Shown in pieces: positions 10,186 through 21,720 of a DNA stretch of 64,000 bases. Each line of letters opens with the position of its first letter. Positions within the stretch are counted from its first letter, which is position 1. The stretch spans positions 959,877 to 1,023,876 of the forward strand of contig FJOG01000025.1 of the NCBI GenBank assembly GCA_900073065.1, read 5' to 3'. The position numbers were made by a program, and so were the translations under genes. The notes under the pieces are model-generated. The model made no database searches, was not told where the DNA came from, and was given only the letters and a program-made list of their open reading frames with translations. This stretch comes from Phialocephala subalpina. Its lineage: Eukaryota; Ascomycota; Leotiomycetes; Helotiales; Mollisiaceae.

Positions 10186-13100
10186 ATGTACAAACAATTG
10201 ATCCCCGAATTGCCTCCCACACAACCCAGACGACAGTTTCGTCCCAAAGTTTCCTTATCACTGATTACCCTCATTGTCCTTGTCCTCGGCCTCCAACTCA
10301 TCGTTCTACCTCGTTATGTATACCGTATATCAACAAGCCAGGAGCACCTAAACAGCTTCCAACTTGCTAAGCTTGATGCTCGACTTGAGCAATGCCGCGA
10401 GCTCAACACCCCACCTATCAATTACCCCGCGACCACAGCAGGCTCACGAACCAATCCACGATGGAATTCAGTTACAGGCCAAAACGAGACCATTGTCCTT
10501 CGGAATGCAACTCTGTTTGATGGAGAGACCATTCTCAAGGGCCGATTCGATATCGTGTTCAAGAAGGGAATTATTGAGTCGGTGGGAACAGCGGGGTCGG
10601 CGAGCATTGCCGATGCCAAAGTCGTGGAATTGGAGGGCGGGTTCTTGACTCCTGGGTTGGTGGATATGCATTCGCATCACTTAGCGTTCACGTGGCCGTT
10701 GTTGAGTTCTACGGATGATACCAATGAAGTTCATGATCGGACAGAGCCTATTACTTCTCAGGTCAGGATACTAGGTCTGTCTTCCCGTTATCAAGCTTGT
10801 TTCCTAGCAGGACAAATGTCTCATGTTTTCCGAAATACCTATACTGATTTTGTACAGATTCTCTCAAAGCCTATGACCCTGCGACCACCATCATTGCATC
10901 TGGCGGTGTCACCACTTCCTTGATTTTACCTGGCTCAGCCAATATCATGGGTGGCGAAGCTGTCGTTGTGAAGAACATGCTCAATTCAGGAGCAGATTCG
11001 GAAATCGTCGTTGAAGATTTGCTCCTTGAACACGGAATTCCTAAAGGCCAGAGAAGACGATACATGAAGATGGCTTGTGGTGAGAACCCTCGAAGGTGAG
11101 TATATAACATTTTGGCTGCCTTAGAGTTAGGTTAAATGCCTTATACTTCGCAAGATAAATCTATCTCTTTGTTGAACAGCTGTTTCTAAATCCATGTTTT
11201 TAAATTGACTTAAAATATGCCCATTATAATCAATATGCTGACAGATTTCATCGAAGGGTTTACAAGCACACCAGAATGGGCAACGCTTGGTATTTCAGGA
11301 AGCATATGGAGAGAGCGAAAGAGTTGAAAGATTGGCAGGATGCATCGTGTCTTGAAACTGCTGCCGTGAGACAAAGTGGAAATGTCGCCGCAATGTCGGA
11401 ATTCGTCAATAGACTTGTACAGGAAGAGAGTGCGACTGAATTGTTGGAATACGACTCCACAATTGCCATGCTTCGAGGACAGGTGGGAATAAACGTCCAT
11501 TGCTACGAGCCAGAGGACTTCGAGGATATGCTCTTGCATAGCAAGGAGTTTGGTTTCCGGATTCAGGCCTTCCATCATGCTCTTGAGGCCTGGCAGGTAC
11601 CCGAGATGATCAAAATCAGCGGGGAGTAAGTAGATGCAATTCTTTCCTCTCCTATCCTCAAGCTGATATTGACTAGGAACATCACAATCGCAACATTCGC
11701 CGAGTTTGCTCTGTACAAGCAAGAAGCATACAATGCCAATCTGTATGCCGGCAAGATTCTTGCAGAGCATGGAGTTCCTGTGGCATACAAATCTGTGAGG
11801 AGCATCGACTAACAGCTATGACTTTGTGCTAACTAAAGTAGGATCACGTCGAGGTAGAGACCAATGCGAAGTATCTCCTGTAAGTGCTGCCCAATATTTG
11901 ATAGTTCGTCTGTTAACGGAAAATCTCAGATTTCAAGCAGCGACTGCGCATTCTTTCGGGCTTGCAACAGACCTAGCGTTACAATCAGTCACCAGTGTCC
12001 CAGCTCGGTCTATGGAGATCGACCATCGTGTGGGCTTCGTCAGACCTGGATATGATGCAGACATTGTGCTTTGGGATTCTCACCCACTTTCTGTCGGAGC
12101 AACGCCATTACAGGTATTCATAGATGGCAGAGCCACCCTGGATCCCGAGAAAGTCGAAAGCAGTCGGTCGAAGGTTGTGGTTCCCAATTCCGAACACTCT
12201 GCAGCTTTATCAGTTCGAGCAAACCCTTCGGTCGAGATGAAGGAATCACTTTGCGCTGAGATAGGGCAGCCCGGTGCCAAGATCAAAATCCAAGGAATCA
12301 CCAAGTCATTCTTGGATGGCCCTTCAGCAGACGCTTCTAGCAGCAAAGGGCTGACAATGGTCATTGAGGGAGGAAAGATCGCCTGCTTCGACACCGAAGA
12401 TCAATGTTTGAGCGCGAGTGCCAACAGCACGCTCATCCGCTTGAGGGAAGCGCATGTCCTGCCAGGTCTCACCGCTGTCAGTGTCGCTCTTGGTCTTGGA
12501 GAAATCGCAACAGACGATAGTACTGGTGACGGAACAGCCAATACAGGAAGTGATCTGGAAAGTATCCCATATGCGAAGTACGGTGTGCACCTTGACGGCA
12601 AGTCTTTTGCTAGAGCGAGAATCGGTGGCGTTACAAAGGCGATCACCGCTCCCAAAACTCGAGGATTTCCTGGAGGCGTGAGCGTTGCGATAAAGACCAG
12701 TGGCAAGAAGAACATCTTGAACGGAGGTATTTTCAAGGATGATGTTGCGCTGCATTTCAAGGTCGGATCGGCAGCAAAAAGTAAGGCTCCTTCGATGCTA
12801 CCAATTGACAGAGCTAACGGTATTTTCAGGCGACAAACTGCCCACAGTCTCTTCTGGGATAGCAAAGCTGCGACAATTTCTGACCGAAAACAAGGAGAAG
12901 GACAGCATATATGGCAGAGCCGCCAATGGCTCTTTCCCTCTTGTGGTGCACGCCGAGAATGAGTTCGACATCCAGCAACTTATCAAGATCAAGCAAGAGA
13001 CGCCTGCTCTAGACTTGGTCCTTTTTGGAGGTGGCGGTGCTCATCTCGTCGCAAATGAACTCGCAGCTGCAAATATCCCTGTCGTCTTGACTGCAAATCG

Positions 13101-13519
13101 TGGAGCACCGGACACATTTGAGAAGATTAATACCCTCCCGGGACCACCTCTGAGCAAAATGCCCGCTGAGATTCTGTCAAATGCTGGAGTGACTTTTGGT
13201 CTCGCTATTGAAGGTGAGAGTAAGTTCTTGCAAGTTTCTTCCCTCCTCGAGTCTTTGCTGACCAGTAATAGGTGATTCACACATTCATAATATCCCAATC
13301 GAAGCAGCATGGGCCGCAAAGTATGCTGGATTGTCCAGCAAGCAAGCAGTAGATCTGGTGTCGAGGAACATTGAGAAGATTCTTAGTCTGGACGTTAAGG
13401 AGGAAAGCCGAGATTTCGTGATCTATGAGGGAAATCCATTGGAATTTGGTGCGAGCGTTGTGCTCTCCGTTGATGGAGAAGATGGGATGGTGGCCACGTG
13501 CTGGCCGGAGGCGACTTAG
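10186..13519 (+). CDS. Membrane-anchored amidohydrolase (fungal CE9-like family)
   Basis: Eight exons (10186-10774, 10858-11095, 11245-11625, 11677-11794, 11842-11879, 11930-12780, 12830-13219, 13272-13519) splice into 950 residues with every junction in frame. A hydrophobic helix at about 22-43 suggests a type II membrane anchor. The metal-dependent hydrolase fold is shown by LFDGETIL, the GLVDMHSHH motif (His at about 162 and 164), HALEAWQVP, an AYKSDH motif split over exons 4 and 5, and the C-terminal YDADIVLWDSHPLSVG typical of amidohydrolases. A second, degenerate amidohydrolase-like part makes up the last 300 residues. Fungal homologues are often named carbohydrate esterase family 9, but the true substrate (N-acyl or cyclic amide bond) is not shown by the sequence. 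No lesions were found. The first intron is 83 nt and the second 149 nt, longer than most here. Confidence 0.88.
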
Positions 13520-14785
13520 GACATGCGGTGACCATATTGGGTGCCACGATCCGGACACAAGGCATGTGGGAGCATGAAGTTGAACACGGTTCTTTGTGGT
13601 AAGGTAATACCTTTCTTTGCGTTCTGATCGTATATCAGATGGAATGCCGAGCTGGGTGGCAGTTGGAGGTACAGGAAGGATCTTCGCCAAGAGTTCGTGA
13701 GAGATCAACTCGACGATGCTCGGGATGCGGCTCTCCGAACACTCTTCCTGTAGATCAAGAACATTAGTTTCCAAACATCTCGATTCCACTTTCAAGTCCC
13801 ACCCTGGAAGAGGATATCCGGACCACGACCATTGTTGTTCAGCTTTTCCGGGTTTAAAGCCCAGACCAGTCGAGTCTAGCAACGTTGCCACAGCCGTTCA
13901 ACCCGGGTAAGCCGAACTTACAAGATGTTGTGGGGTAGTTAGTGCTGCTGTACCACCGAGACGGCTTCGACCGGAGAAACATAATTCTGGATCCGACGCC
14001 TGTCGCGAGTTAAAGCTTGGCAGATTCGTCTGTTCACTGTCGAAGCGCGGCAAAACATCGCCGAGAGAATCGATATCCTCTAATCTTGATAGCACGGACG
14101 ATAGATCAGAGTTCGATAATCTGTGATATCGAGAAGTGGACACGATGTACGCGGAGAAGAGATGGAAGTGGGACGGGAGTGGGACGGGAGTGGGATGCAT
14201 CTTTGATATCGATAGGGTGAGCCCCATAAATTCACGTGCAGGTACCTCGAACCCCCTGAATATCCCGCGCTAGAAGGCTCCATGCGTTTTTCAGCTGCCA
14301 TTCGCTCTTCTCCTCCTCGGTCAAATCTCATCTTCCCCAGCCATGTCCCAGCCAACCCAACATCAAATCGGACACCGCACCGGAGGATTGGACAAATACC
14401 GAATAACCCAATCTGCACGGTAAGGCCCCATATACCAACCATCTACCCGCCCATGCATCACTTTGGCAGGTGCATTGCGACCTTGGATATTGGTCAGGGC
14501 TTCTTGCCGGGTGATTGGTCGAAACGAGGAATGATCATCGGCAGCCCCTCAGTTACCCAAACCGTGAACCAAGATTAAGCATGACCATATCACGACCCTA
14601 TCTTAACTGCATCGGGCTACAGACTCGATGGAGGAGGGCCTGGTCAAGAGATCGATAAGCTTCGGTCCCACGTTGTACTGGTTGTCTATCGATCAAGGAA
14701 GATGCGCCAGCTGGAATTATAAGTGTATAACGTGTACATCTTCCCCTTTGGTCTTTTCTCTCACCAGCCACATGCGAGGTTCATA
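13520..14785. other. Intergenic, amidohydrolase to ceramidase
   Basis: About 1.27 kb with no supported gene. A 109-codon minus frame (13898-14227) has no recognised motif. A short direct repeat of a GTGGGACGGGA unit lies at 14168-14196. The last 200 bases are probably the ceramidase promoter. Confidence 0.45.
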
Positions 14786-17549
14786 ATGTTTCCTTTTCAA
14801 AGTTCAGAGTACCAGCAACTCCCAGTGGAGGAGAAGGTCGAGGATGAACAACCTCAGGCCCCGATTAAGAAACGAAACAACAAAGCGTTCGTTGCGCTTG
14901 TTGTGTGTTTGATCGCCTTCGCGTTGCTCTTTGCATTTTTAGGAACGAGGTCATCGAAGCATGATGATGAATCCCAGCAACAGATCTTTGAGGAGGCTGC
15001 AGAGGCCGAATTTGCCTCCTTCTTGAATGGAGAGGCGAGAGCTACGGGCCAGCAGTACTTGCTGGGTGTTGGGAAAGCCGATATCACGGGGTTAGTGTTG
15101 CCCAAAACCATGTGTGGAGTGTTGTTGACTTTGGTAGACCCGTGGTTGAACTCAATTTCATGGGATATGCATCTCTAGCCCAGATTGGAACCGGTTTACG
15201 ACAACGGTATGCTACTCCCGTCCTTCTTAGGACACCGGGTCTAATGAACATAGGATCTATTCACGTGCCTTCATTGTTGGCGATGTCAATAATCCAGACA
15301 ACCGATTTGTGTATTTGGTCCTTGATACTGCCTGTGGAGACACCGCCATCCGTTATGGTATCCTCGAAGCATTGGCCAATTTGGGAACGGATTATTCTAT
15401 GTATGGGCAGAGCAACGTGGCTGTGACCGGCACTCATGCTCATTCTGGACCTGGGGCTTGGCTTAACTATTTACTTCCGCAAATCACCAGCTTGGGATTT
15501 GACAAGCAGAGTTACCAAGCGATCGTTGATGGGTATGATCCTCTTGAATTTCACCATGTTCTGTACTAACACGTTTCAGTACGGTGCTTTCAATTCAGAG
15601 GGCTCACGCAAGCATTGCTCCTGGCTACTTGAGCTATGCTGACACTAACATTACGGATGCAAACATCAACCGTAGTCTTTTCGCCTATCTTGCCAACCCT
15701 GCTGCGGAGCGTGCTCAATATGAGACCACTGTTGATACTACTTTGACAATGCTCCGTTTCCAACGAGCTTCTGACGGCTTGAGCACTGGTGTCTTGGCTT
15801 GGCACAGGTAAGAAATCTGCTTTCAGCGTCTTCGCGGTCCTGAAACAGGAATTGCAAACCAATTCCGGCCCACGTACTGACTTGTCTCAGTGTTCACGGA
15901 ACCTCTATGCTGGAGAACAACACCCACGTCACTGGAGGCACGTTTTCCCAAATCCAACTGGATCTGCTTGACTAACTCGAGGCTGCAGATAACAAAGGTC
16001 TCAGCAGCTATCTCTTCGAGCAAGCAATGATATCGGATTCCTCCGCTGCTCCTGGATTCGTGGCAGCCTTCAGTCAGTCCAGCGTTGGTGATACATCGCC
16101 TAATGTTCTTGGAGCGTATTGTGACGATGGATCTGGACTAAGATGTGGTGAAACGGAGCATAGTACTTGCAGTGGTACTAGTGAAGCTTGCCATGGGAGA
16201 GGTGAGTTAGGTTCTTGAGGGCAACTTGAGACCGGGGCTAATGTGTTCAAGGTCCTGAATTCCAGAAACTTGATCTTGGCGTCTCTAGCTGTTATGAAAT
16301 CGGTCGACGAGTGTACGCCGGTGCCAAGGCACTTTATGTAAGTTGTTTATACCTCAGATGTACGTCTTGCAGTGACTAACAAATTCCAGGACACTTTTGA
16401 CAGCGTAGCAACACCAGTTGCTGATTCCAGCGTTAAATTCTACCACGTAGGTTCATTTCTGGTCTTCACTCATTACCCGTTCTGACCGGAAAACAGACCT
16501 TCCATGACATGCAATACTACAGCTTCCCCCTCCCCAACGGAACCACGGTCCAAACCTGCCCTGCTGCCCTCGGCTACGGCTTCGCAGGAGGAACCACCGA
16601 CGGACCCGGAGCATTCGACTTCGTGCAAGGCGACAACAACACCAACGCACAAAATCCCCTCTGGGTCGCCGTATCCGGTCTTCTCAAAACTCCCAGCGCC
16701 GCACAAGTAGCCTGTCAATCACCCAAACCCATTCTCCTCGATGTGGGCGAGATGGATGAACCGTACGCATGGTCTCCCAATATCGTTGACATCCAATCCT
16801 TCCGTGTTGGCCAATTCATCATCATCGTTTCGCCCTCAGAAGCAACCACCATGACGGGTCGTCGCTGGAAAGCTGCAGTAGCAGCAGCAGCCACCAACGC
16901 CTCCATCACTTCCTCCACACCCAAAGTCGTTCTGGGCGGTCCGGCAAACACTTATGCTCATTATGCCGCCACCCCAGAAGAGTATGGAGTCCAAAGATAC
17001 GAAGGTGCTAGCACACTTTACGGTCCCTGGGAATCATACGCTTATATCCATCTCTCGACTTCAATGATTGGATACCTAGCAGCGAGCAACACTTCTACCC
17101 CACCAGCAGGCCCCTCACCCCCAGACAACAGTGACTCCTCCCTCTCCTTCATAACGGGCGTCGTCTACGACGGAACCGACATCGGCAAATCCTTCGGTCA
17201 AGTCCTCTCTCAACCCAACGCTTCCTACCCCATCGGCTCCGTCGTGAATGCTACATTCGTCGGAGCTAATCCTCGCAACAATCTCCGTCTCGAAGGAACA
17301 TTCACCGAAGTTCAGCAGTTGGTAAATGGAGTATGGACGGCTGTGAGAGACGATAAGGATTGGTTTTTGAGTTATAGTTGGTATAGGGATAATGGGTTGA
17401 CGGGGACGAGTCATGTGGTTGTTAGTTGGGAGACGGAGACGTATGCGGAGACGGGGACGTATAGGATTGTTTATTATGGGGATCATAAGGATTTGATTGG
17501 GACGATTACGGCGTTTAATGGGACGAGTGGGAATTTTACGTTGACTTAG
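14786..17549 (+). CDS. Neutral ceramidase
   Basis: Neutral ceramidase splits ceramide into sphingosine and fatty acid with a zinc-bound active site. Nine exons (14786-15090, 15138-15206, 15254-15532, 15580-15807, 15891-15937, 15989-16201, 16252-16337, 16390-16446, 16497-17549) give 778 residues, the usual family length. After a 33-residue cytosolic tail there is a membrane helix (about 34-54), so the enzyme is probably a type II protein facing the secretory lumen or cell surface. Family marks are NFMGYASL, GTHAHSGPG (zinc His residues at about 186-188), VHGTSM, the catalytic-serine motif GDTSPN (about 343-348), and the C-terminal Ig-like domain with PRNNLRLEGTF. The start at 14786 is the first ATG that precedes the membrane helix. 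The fifth intron has an apparent GC donor. Four or more N-glycosylation sequons lie in the lumenal part. Confidence 0.93.
15938..15988 (+). other. GC-AG intron in the ceramidase gene
   Basis: Between exons 5 and 6 the only junction that keeps the conserved TGDNKG motif uses donor GCACGT at 15938 and acceptor GCAG at 15988, with a CTAAC branch site. The nearby GT at 15942 would place a TAA at the junction. GC donors occur in a small fraction of fungal introns, usually as GCAAGT; this one is further from consensus. Confidence 0.7.
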
Positions 17550-18543
17550 GGGAAGTTAGTGGGGATGATGGGATGATGGAATGAATTGATGGAAATGTTT
17601 GATGGTATTGAATGTTCGTTTGCATGATGAAAGTCTGTTCTTGGACTCGAGCGGAGGGCGATTTTCACCTACATGTTTCGGGACGATATCACAAAGGTCG
17701 TTCTACCAAAATTCTATTCAGCAAGTGCCTGCGGCTCTCGTTCCTTTTGCTTTCAAACTTGAGTCCTTTGTCGGCGAGGAAGGGGAAAGATGGGGATAGT
17801 GGACACAGGCTCAGTTCTGAGGAGGAGTGGTGCCGTTGTCTCGCCCATCAGCTTCCCTCGGAGTTCTTTCCTTTGTTTCTCTCTTTCTTACTTTCACATC
17901 CGTCTCCCAGAGCAGATGCTCCACAAGATACATCTCGTCCATTTGCGATGGTGCCTTCAGTTCGCTTTGCCATTCCTCGCATGCTCTTCCTGCATCACGT
18001 CAATGCGGGTTGAATGCCGCCTTCACTAAAGCTTGGGTGGCGTGCTTTGGATTGGTAAACGGATTCATCCCTTTGAGGTTGCGGTGTGGTCTTGTGTGCA
18101 CTCTACTTTCTTTCCGAGTCAAGTCAAGCGATTCCTTGCAATGGTTCTAGTCATGCCTAGGTGCTGTTTTCGTATGTGACGTATTGCATTGTCTTTACGC
18201 GAGAAGGGTCGCTTAGCTCCACCTTGTCGGTATGGGCATGTATTATGTAGGCAGTAGTAAGTCGGGCTAGGGAGCGTAAACATAGTGTTCGGATGATAGA
18301 CCGCAATGTGACGCTGGAGATCTCGGTTCGTTGCACTACCATAGCTGCACTGAGTGCATGAGTGTGGTTTGATATGGACGTCTAGATGTTTTCTAGGGGA
18401 ATATTAGTATTATGAACAAATATTACGTAGCTCAAACTTTGAACGCTCACCTTAGTAGGTACGGCTTATCAGTGCCATAAATTCTTGAGCAAGACCCCCA
18501 TTGACACCCAGATGCTGCCTGAATATGCTTTTCCATATGTTTT
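17550..18543. other. Intergenic after ceramidase
   Basis: About 1 kb. The first 600 bases follow the ceramidase stop and are T-rich with several overlapping short frames (17599-18150), none recognisable. The rest shows nothing I can name. Confidence 0.45.
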
Positions 18544-18930
18544 CTAGCATTCCATCAGCTTCGCTGTTCCATGAAACAAAGAATCCATGTACCTGAGGCG
18601 ATTCACATCTATAAAAGCTTCAGAGCAAGATCTCCATCCACATGGATATTTTCCGATCCAAATGTGAATGAATCGAAAACACTCTAGACCTCGATGGCTA
18701 GACTGCCTGTGCGAAGGACTTGCATGTCCTTCGATAGGGGTAGCACTCGGATTCGGTGCTAAAGGACCCCATCGAGTCCCTGAAATATGTTCTACGCCCC
18801 AATATTGCTCCAAAAGTTGACTTAGTGTTTGTTCAGAATTCTCTTGGCTAGCAGATGATTCTGGATCTAAGGTATATACAGTCTCATACTGGGCGGTACA
18901 GTGGTACTCTAGTTGGCAAGAATTGCTAAT
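18544..18930 (-). other. Open coding-like fragment with a degenerate zinc-finger pattern
   Basis: On the minus strand an open frame of about 125 codons runs to a stop at 18544. Its C-terminal part has C-x4-C followed 12 residues later by Met where a C2H2 finger would have His, and then a His five residues further (YPCGWRSCSEAFIDVNRLRY). It could be a broken C2H2 protein or part of the decayed gene immediately upstream; I cannot join it to that gene in frame. I do not recognise the rest. Treat as a fragment, not a gene. Confidence 0.3.
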
Positions 18931-18991
18931 AACAAATTAGCGAACAATGAGGAAAGGATTACCTATTCGTCTATCTAGGAATATGCAGCCT

Positions 18992-20331
18992 TTATTCTTG
19001 AAAATCATAAAATTTGAACTGACCAGACAATAGCACCCCTCTGATCAAGCGATGGTGCTTACACTGGCCACAACTAGGGCGGGGGCATAACCCTGCGGAG
19101 AAGCCTTTGCCATCGATAATCATAGACATGCTAACGTCCGACTCGGGGAATACTGAGCTCTCCCACATCTCCCGGTCTATAAATTCCCTCCTCTGTTTCC
19201 CTTCGAGCAAAAGGTAGCTTCCCTCGATGACCCGGTCCTCGCCGGGGCAGTCTTCGAAACTCACATCCTAGCATCAACTCGAAAACATCCTAGTATCTGA
19301 ACTATCGATATGCGAGCCGTTGAGTTCTGCCTAACGTATCGGTAAATGTGATACAATCCTCCATTGATAAACACGGTATTCTGGATATGCTGCTCCGGAG
19401 CTGGCGAAGCAATGCGTAAATTTCGAGGTTGGTTTTGAGGATCTGTTCGAGGAGCTTGAGTACCGTTGTTGACAGCCCTCCAAAGGTCTCAAGGAGCTCT
19501 CTCACAATCTTCTCCATCCCGATAACATGCTTAAATGTAGCCCATGAAGATCGGGAGATCGAAATCAGACTTCGCTTTGATGAATACGGTCGAGGGACTG
19601 CTTCGTGGCGAGATGTTGGACTTGGACGACTCGACGGATGTCTTCAACACCAACCCTTGTACCCGCGCATATTTGCACGAGTCAGTTTGCATGCACGGTT
19701 GTTGCGTCTGAGCGATCTTGAGTTCTTGAAATTCGTCAGTAGCACGCTCAGCTGTATCTCGGCACCTGGAGGAGTTCTCTTCGATGGTCTTCGTCCTAGT
19801 TTCAATCTTCGAGGTCATTGACCTGCTGCAGATCAGCACAAACTCGAGCTCTTCTTGGTTTTGAGGTGCAACAAACGCTATGTTGATCCGCATAAGCAGA
19901 TTCATTGCCACGATCTTTGCGAGAATCACGGCTCTGAACTTCTCGACTTCCTCCTTCATCTGAACGACCCAGTGACCCTGCCTAAACTGGCAAACAACTG
20001 AACGTTTCATTTCACGGAGTCTTGTGGTAACCTCAGGACCATTCATCGCAATCTTGAACTTCTCAATATTTTCCAGAAATCCTGCAAAGGCATTTGCACT
20101 GCTAATGCCATGATCTTCACAGCATTCACATAGCTGGCGTCTCCTCCGTGATCTAAAGCTCCATGATTCAGCTGCTGGAGCAGGACTTCGAGATGTCCCA
20201 GCTCCGTGCAGACGGTTCGAATGTCATATTTCGCTCCGCCGGTCTCGTGCAAAGCTTTGCGAATCAAATTCAGGATGCTGATTACCGAAGACGAAGTTTC
20301 CGAATGAGAAGCCAAAGGCTGGTGCCGCCAT
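18992..20331 (-). pseudogene. Fungal ULD (ubiquitin-like domain)/STAND-type protein gene, heavily broken
   Basis: The ATG at 20331 begins MAAPAFGFSFGNF, the usual N-terminus of a large fungal family linked to STAND/NLR-like proteins, followed by helices (HETGGAKYDIR, a Leu-rich ELGHLEVLLQQLN) and later the C-terminal ubiquitin-like domain marks (FTDTLGRT, VFELMLGCEF, CPGEDRV, LCPRPSC). Following the family requires frame changes near 20290, near 20075 and near 19258. In addition, two TAG codons fall in the Y-FRH-W segment just before VFELM (near 19280-19310), one at the place of the conserved Trp. An in-frame stop at 19531 also separates the middle from the C-terminal part unless an intron removes it. 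At least three frameshifts and two nonsense changes make this a clear pseudogene. The intact relatives are cytosolic and thought to act in self/non-self or immunity-like signalling. Confidence 0.8.
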
Positions 20332-21004
20332 GGAAGTAGAAGCGTCATATACAGCGATTTCTGATATATTTCGAGACTGTATTTCAGCTCAAATATTCGA
20401 GCTCAAAGGAAAAAAGTCGAGTCAAGAGCCTCGTTGAATTTTCGAGGAAGAGAAAGTAGGGCGGACGACATCCTGGTGCGTGTGTTGTGCATGCAACCCG
20501 TGATTCTGCCTTACGAAGTGTGGTGGCTGAGTTGGCCAGTTGAGGATTTCTACCTTCTCATTCGCTTTCCTCTTGAACATATTTTCCACTAGAGACACAA
20601 CAAGAATCTTCTCTGCTTGGGAGCACAATAGAAATCGCAGACAAAAAGAGTACCTGAATCTCTCAATATATGATTCCGCACACTCAACAAATTGTTGAGC
20701 AACATACACTCGCAATAAGTATCGTGTAGAAATGAAAGATTGACGAAAAGGGATGAAATGGGAAATCATATTATTGAAAAATCTCAACGCGAATAAACGG
20801 AAGAGAATACTTTTGCTGTCTCAATCCCCTCAAATCTGAATGACGAATCGCGGGGTATTCCCACACACGTGACTACCCCTCCTTCGTCATCGAAGTCGTC
20901 TTACATCTCCCGGAAACATCTTTGGAATCATCTGAATCGTCTCTCATATAAACCCAATTCATCTCTCAAACAAACAGCAACAGTTGAAAAGATCAAAAGC
21001 AACC
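20332..21004. other. Divergent intergenic region, ULD pseudogene and DUF427 gene
   Basis: About 670 bases. A 121-codon minus frame (20422-20787) is rich in Phe/Arg and has no family resemblance; I do not call it. The last 150 bases are probably the DUF427 gene leader. Confidence 0.5.
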
Positions 21005-21549
21005 ATGACGAAAGGAAAAGCCACCGCCACAGTCCAAGGCAGGAAGATTGCCGAAACAGATGAGTATGAGGTTGTTGAGGGGAACATCTACGTGAGTTTC
21101 CATTCACTATTTTCTGAATCCAGGAGATCGATGAAAGGAACTGACAATAATTAGTTCCCACCCTCGTAAGCCCTTGGAACCCTATCGAGCTGTTCCTACT
21201 TACAGATTGCAGCTCAGTCAACACCTCAATGTTGACCAAAACGGATCACTCTACCCATTGTCCATGGAAGGGAGATGCTTCGTACTATAGCATCAATCTT
21301 GATAGTGTGTTCTTTCTTTCGTTAATGGAGTTGTAGGAAGGTTGATGGAAGGAGACCGGTGCTGATGTGAAGCAGAGACTGAGTTGAAGAATGCTGCTTG
21401 GTACTACCCTACACCCTCTGACAAGGCGAAGAATATCAAGGATTATGTAGCTTTCTGTGAGTGTTTTCCTCTCTTGATGTGAGGTGTTGGACGATGACGG
21501 CTGATGACTGGGGGTAGATAAGAATATTGTTGATGTTAAGGCTGAGTGA
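21005..21549 (+). CDS. DUF427 domain protein, five exons including an 11-nt exon
   Basis: This gene is invisible in single frames and was found by splicing. Exons 21005-21091, 21155-21165, 21213-21304, 21376-21456 and 21518-21549 join in frame to exactly 100 residues. The product covers the whole DUF427 domain: an N-terminal strand ending VVEGNIYFPPSSV, the core CPWKGDASYYS, AAWYYPTPSDKAKNIKDYVAF and a short C-terminus. Bacterial and fungal homologues are small beta-barrel-like proteins of unknown function, about 90-130 residues long, so the length fits. The YFPP motif itself is split by the intron pair around the 11-nt exon. All introns start GT and end AG (63, 47, 71 and 61 nt). No signal peptide is seen, so it is probably cytosolic. 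Confidence is high for the family and good for the exon borders because each keeps a conserved motif. Confidence 0.85.
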
Positions 21550-21720
21550 GGGAGCTGTGTTGGGATGAAAATGTAGCTCAGAAAATTGAAACTATTGCTT
21601 GTCCGGGGAATGAGAATGACAGAATTGCCTCTGTGAATGTGTGAGCAGCTTTGTTCATTAGGTATCTCATCACAAGTGAGCCATCCAGGCCTCACTTCCT
21701 CTCGCCTTTTCATCGGGCCT

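Noticed and set aside
13277..13891. 204-codon minus-strand frame over the last amidohydrolase exon
   Set aside because: It is antisense to a well-supported exon and its N-terminal part has no family resemblance; a shadow frame.
13898..14227. 109-codon minus-strand frame
   Set aside because: Ser/Leu-rich, no motif, no splice partners, and it covers a short direct repeat.
17599..18150. Four overlapping plus frames after the ceramidase gene
   Set aside because: Composition follows the T-rich 3' flank; none has a recognisable domain.
20422..20787. 121-codon minus frame between the ULD and DUF427 genes
   Set aside because: Phe/Arg-rich AT-biased translation, no motif; probably promoter DNA.
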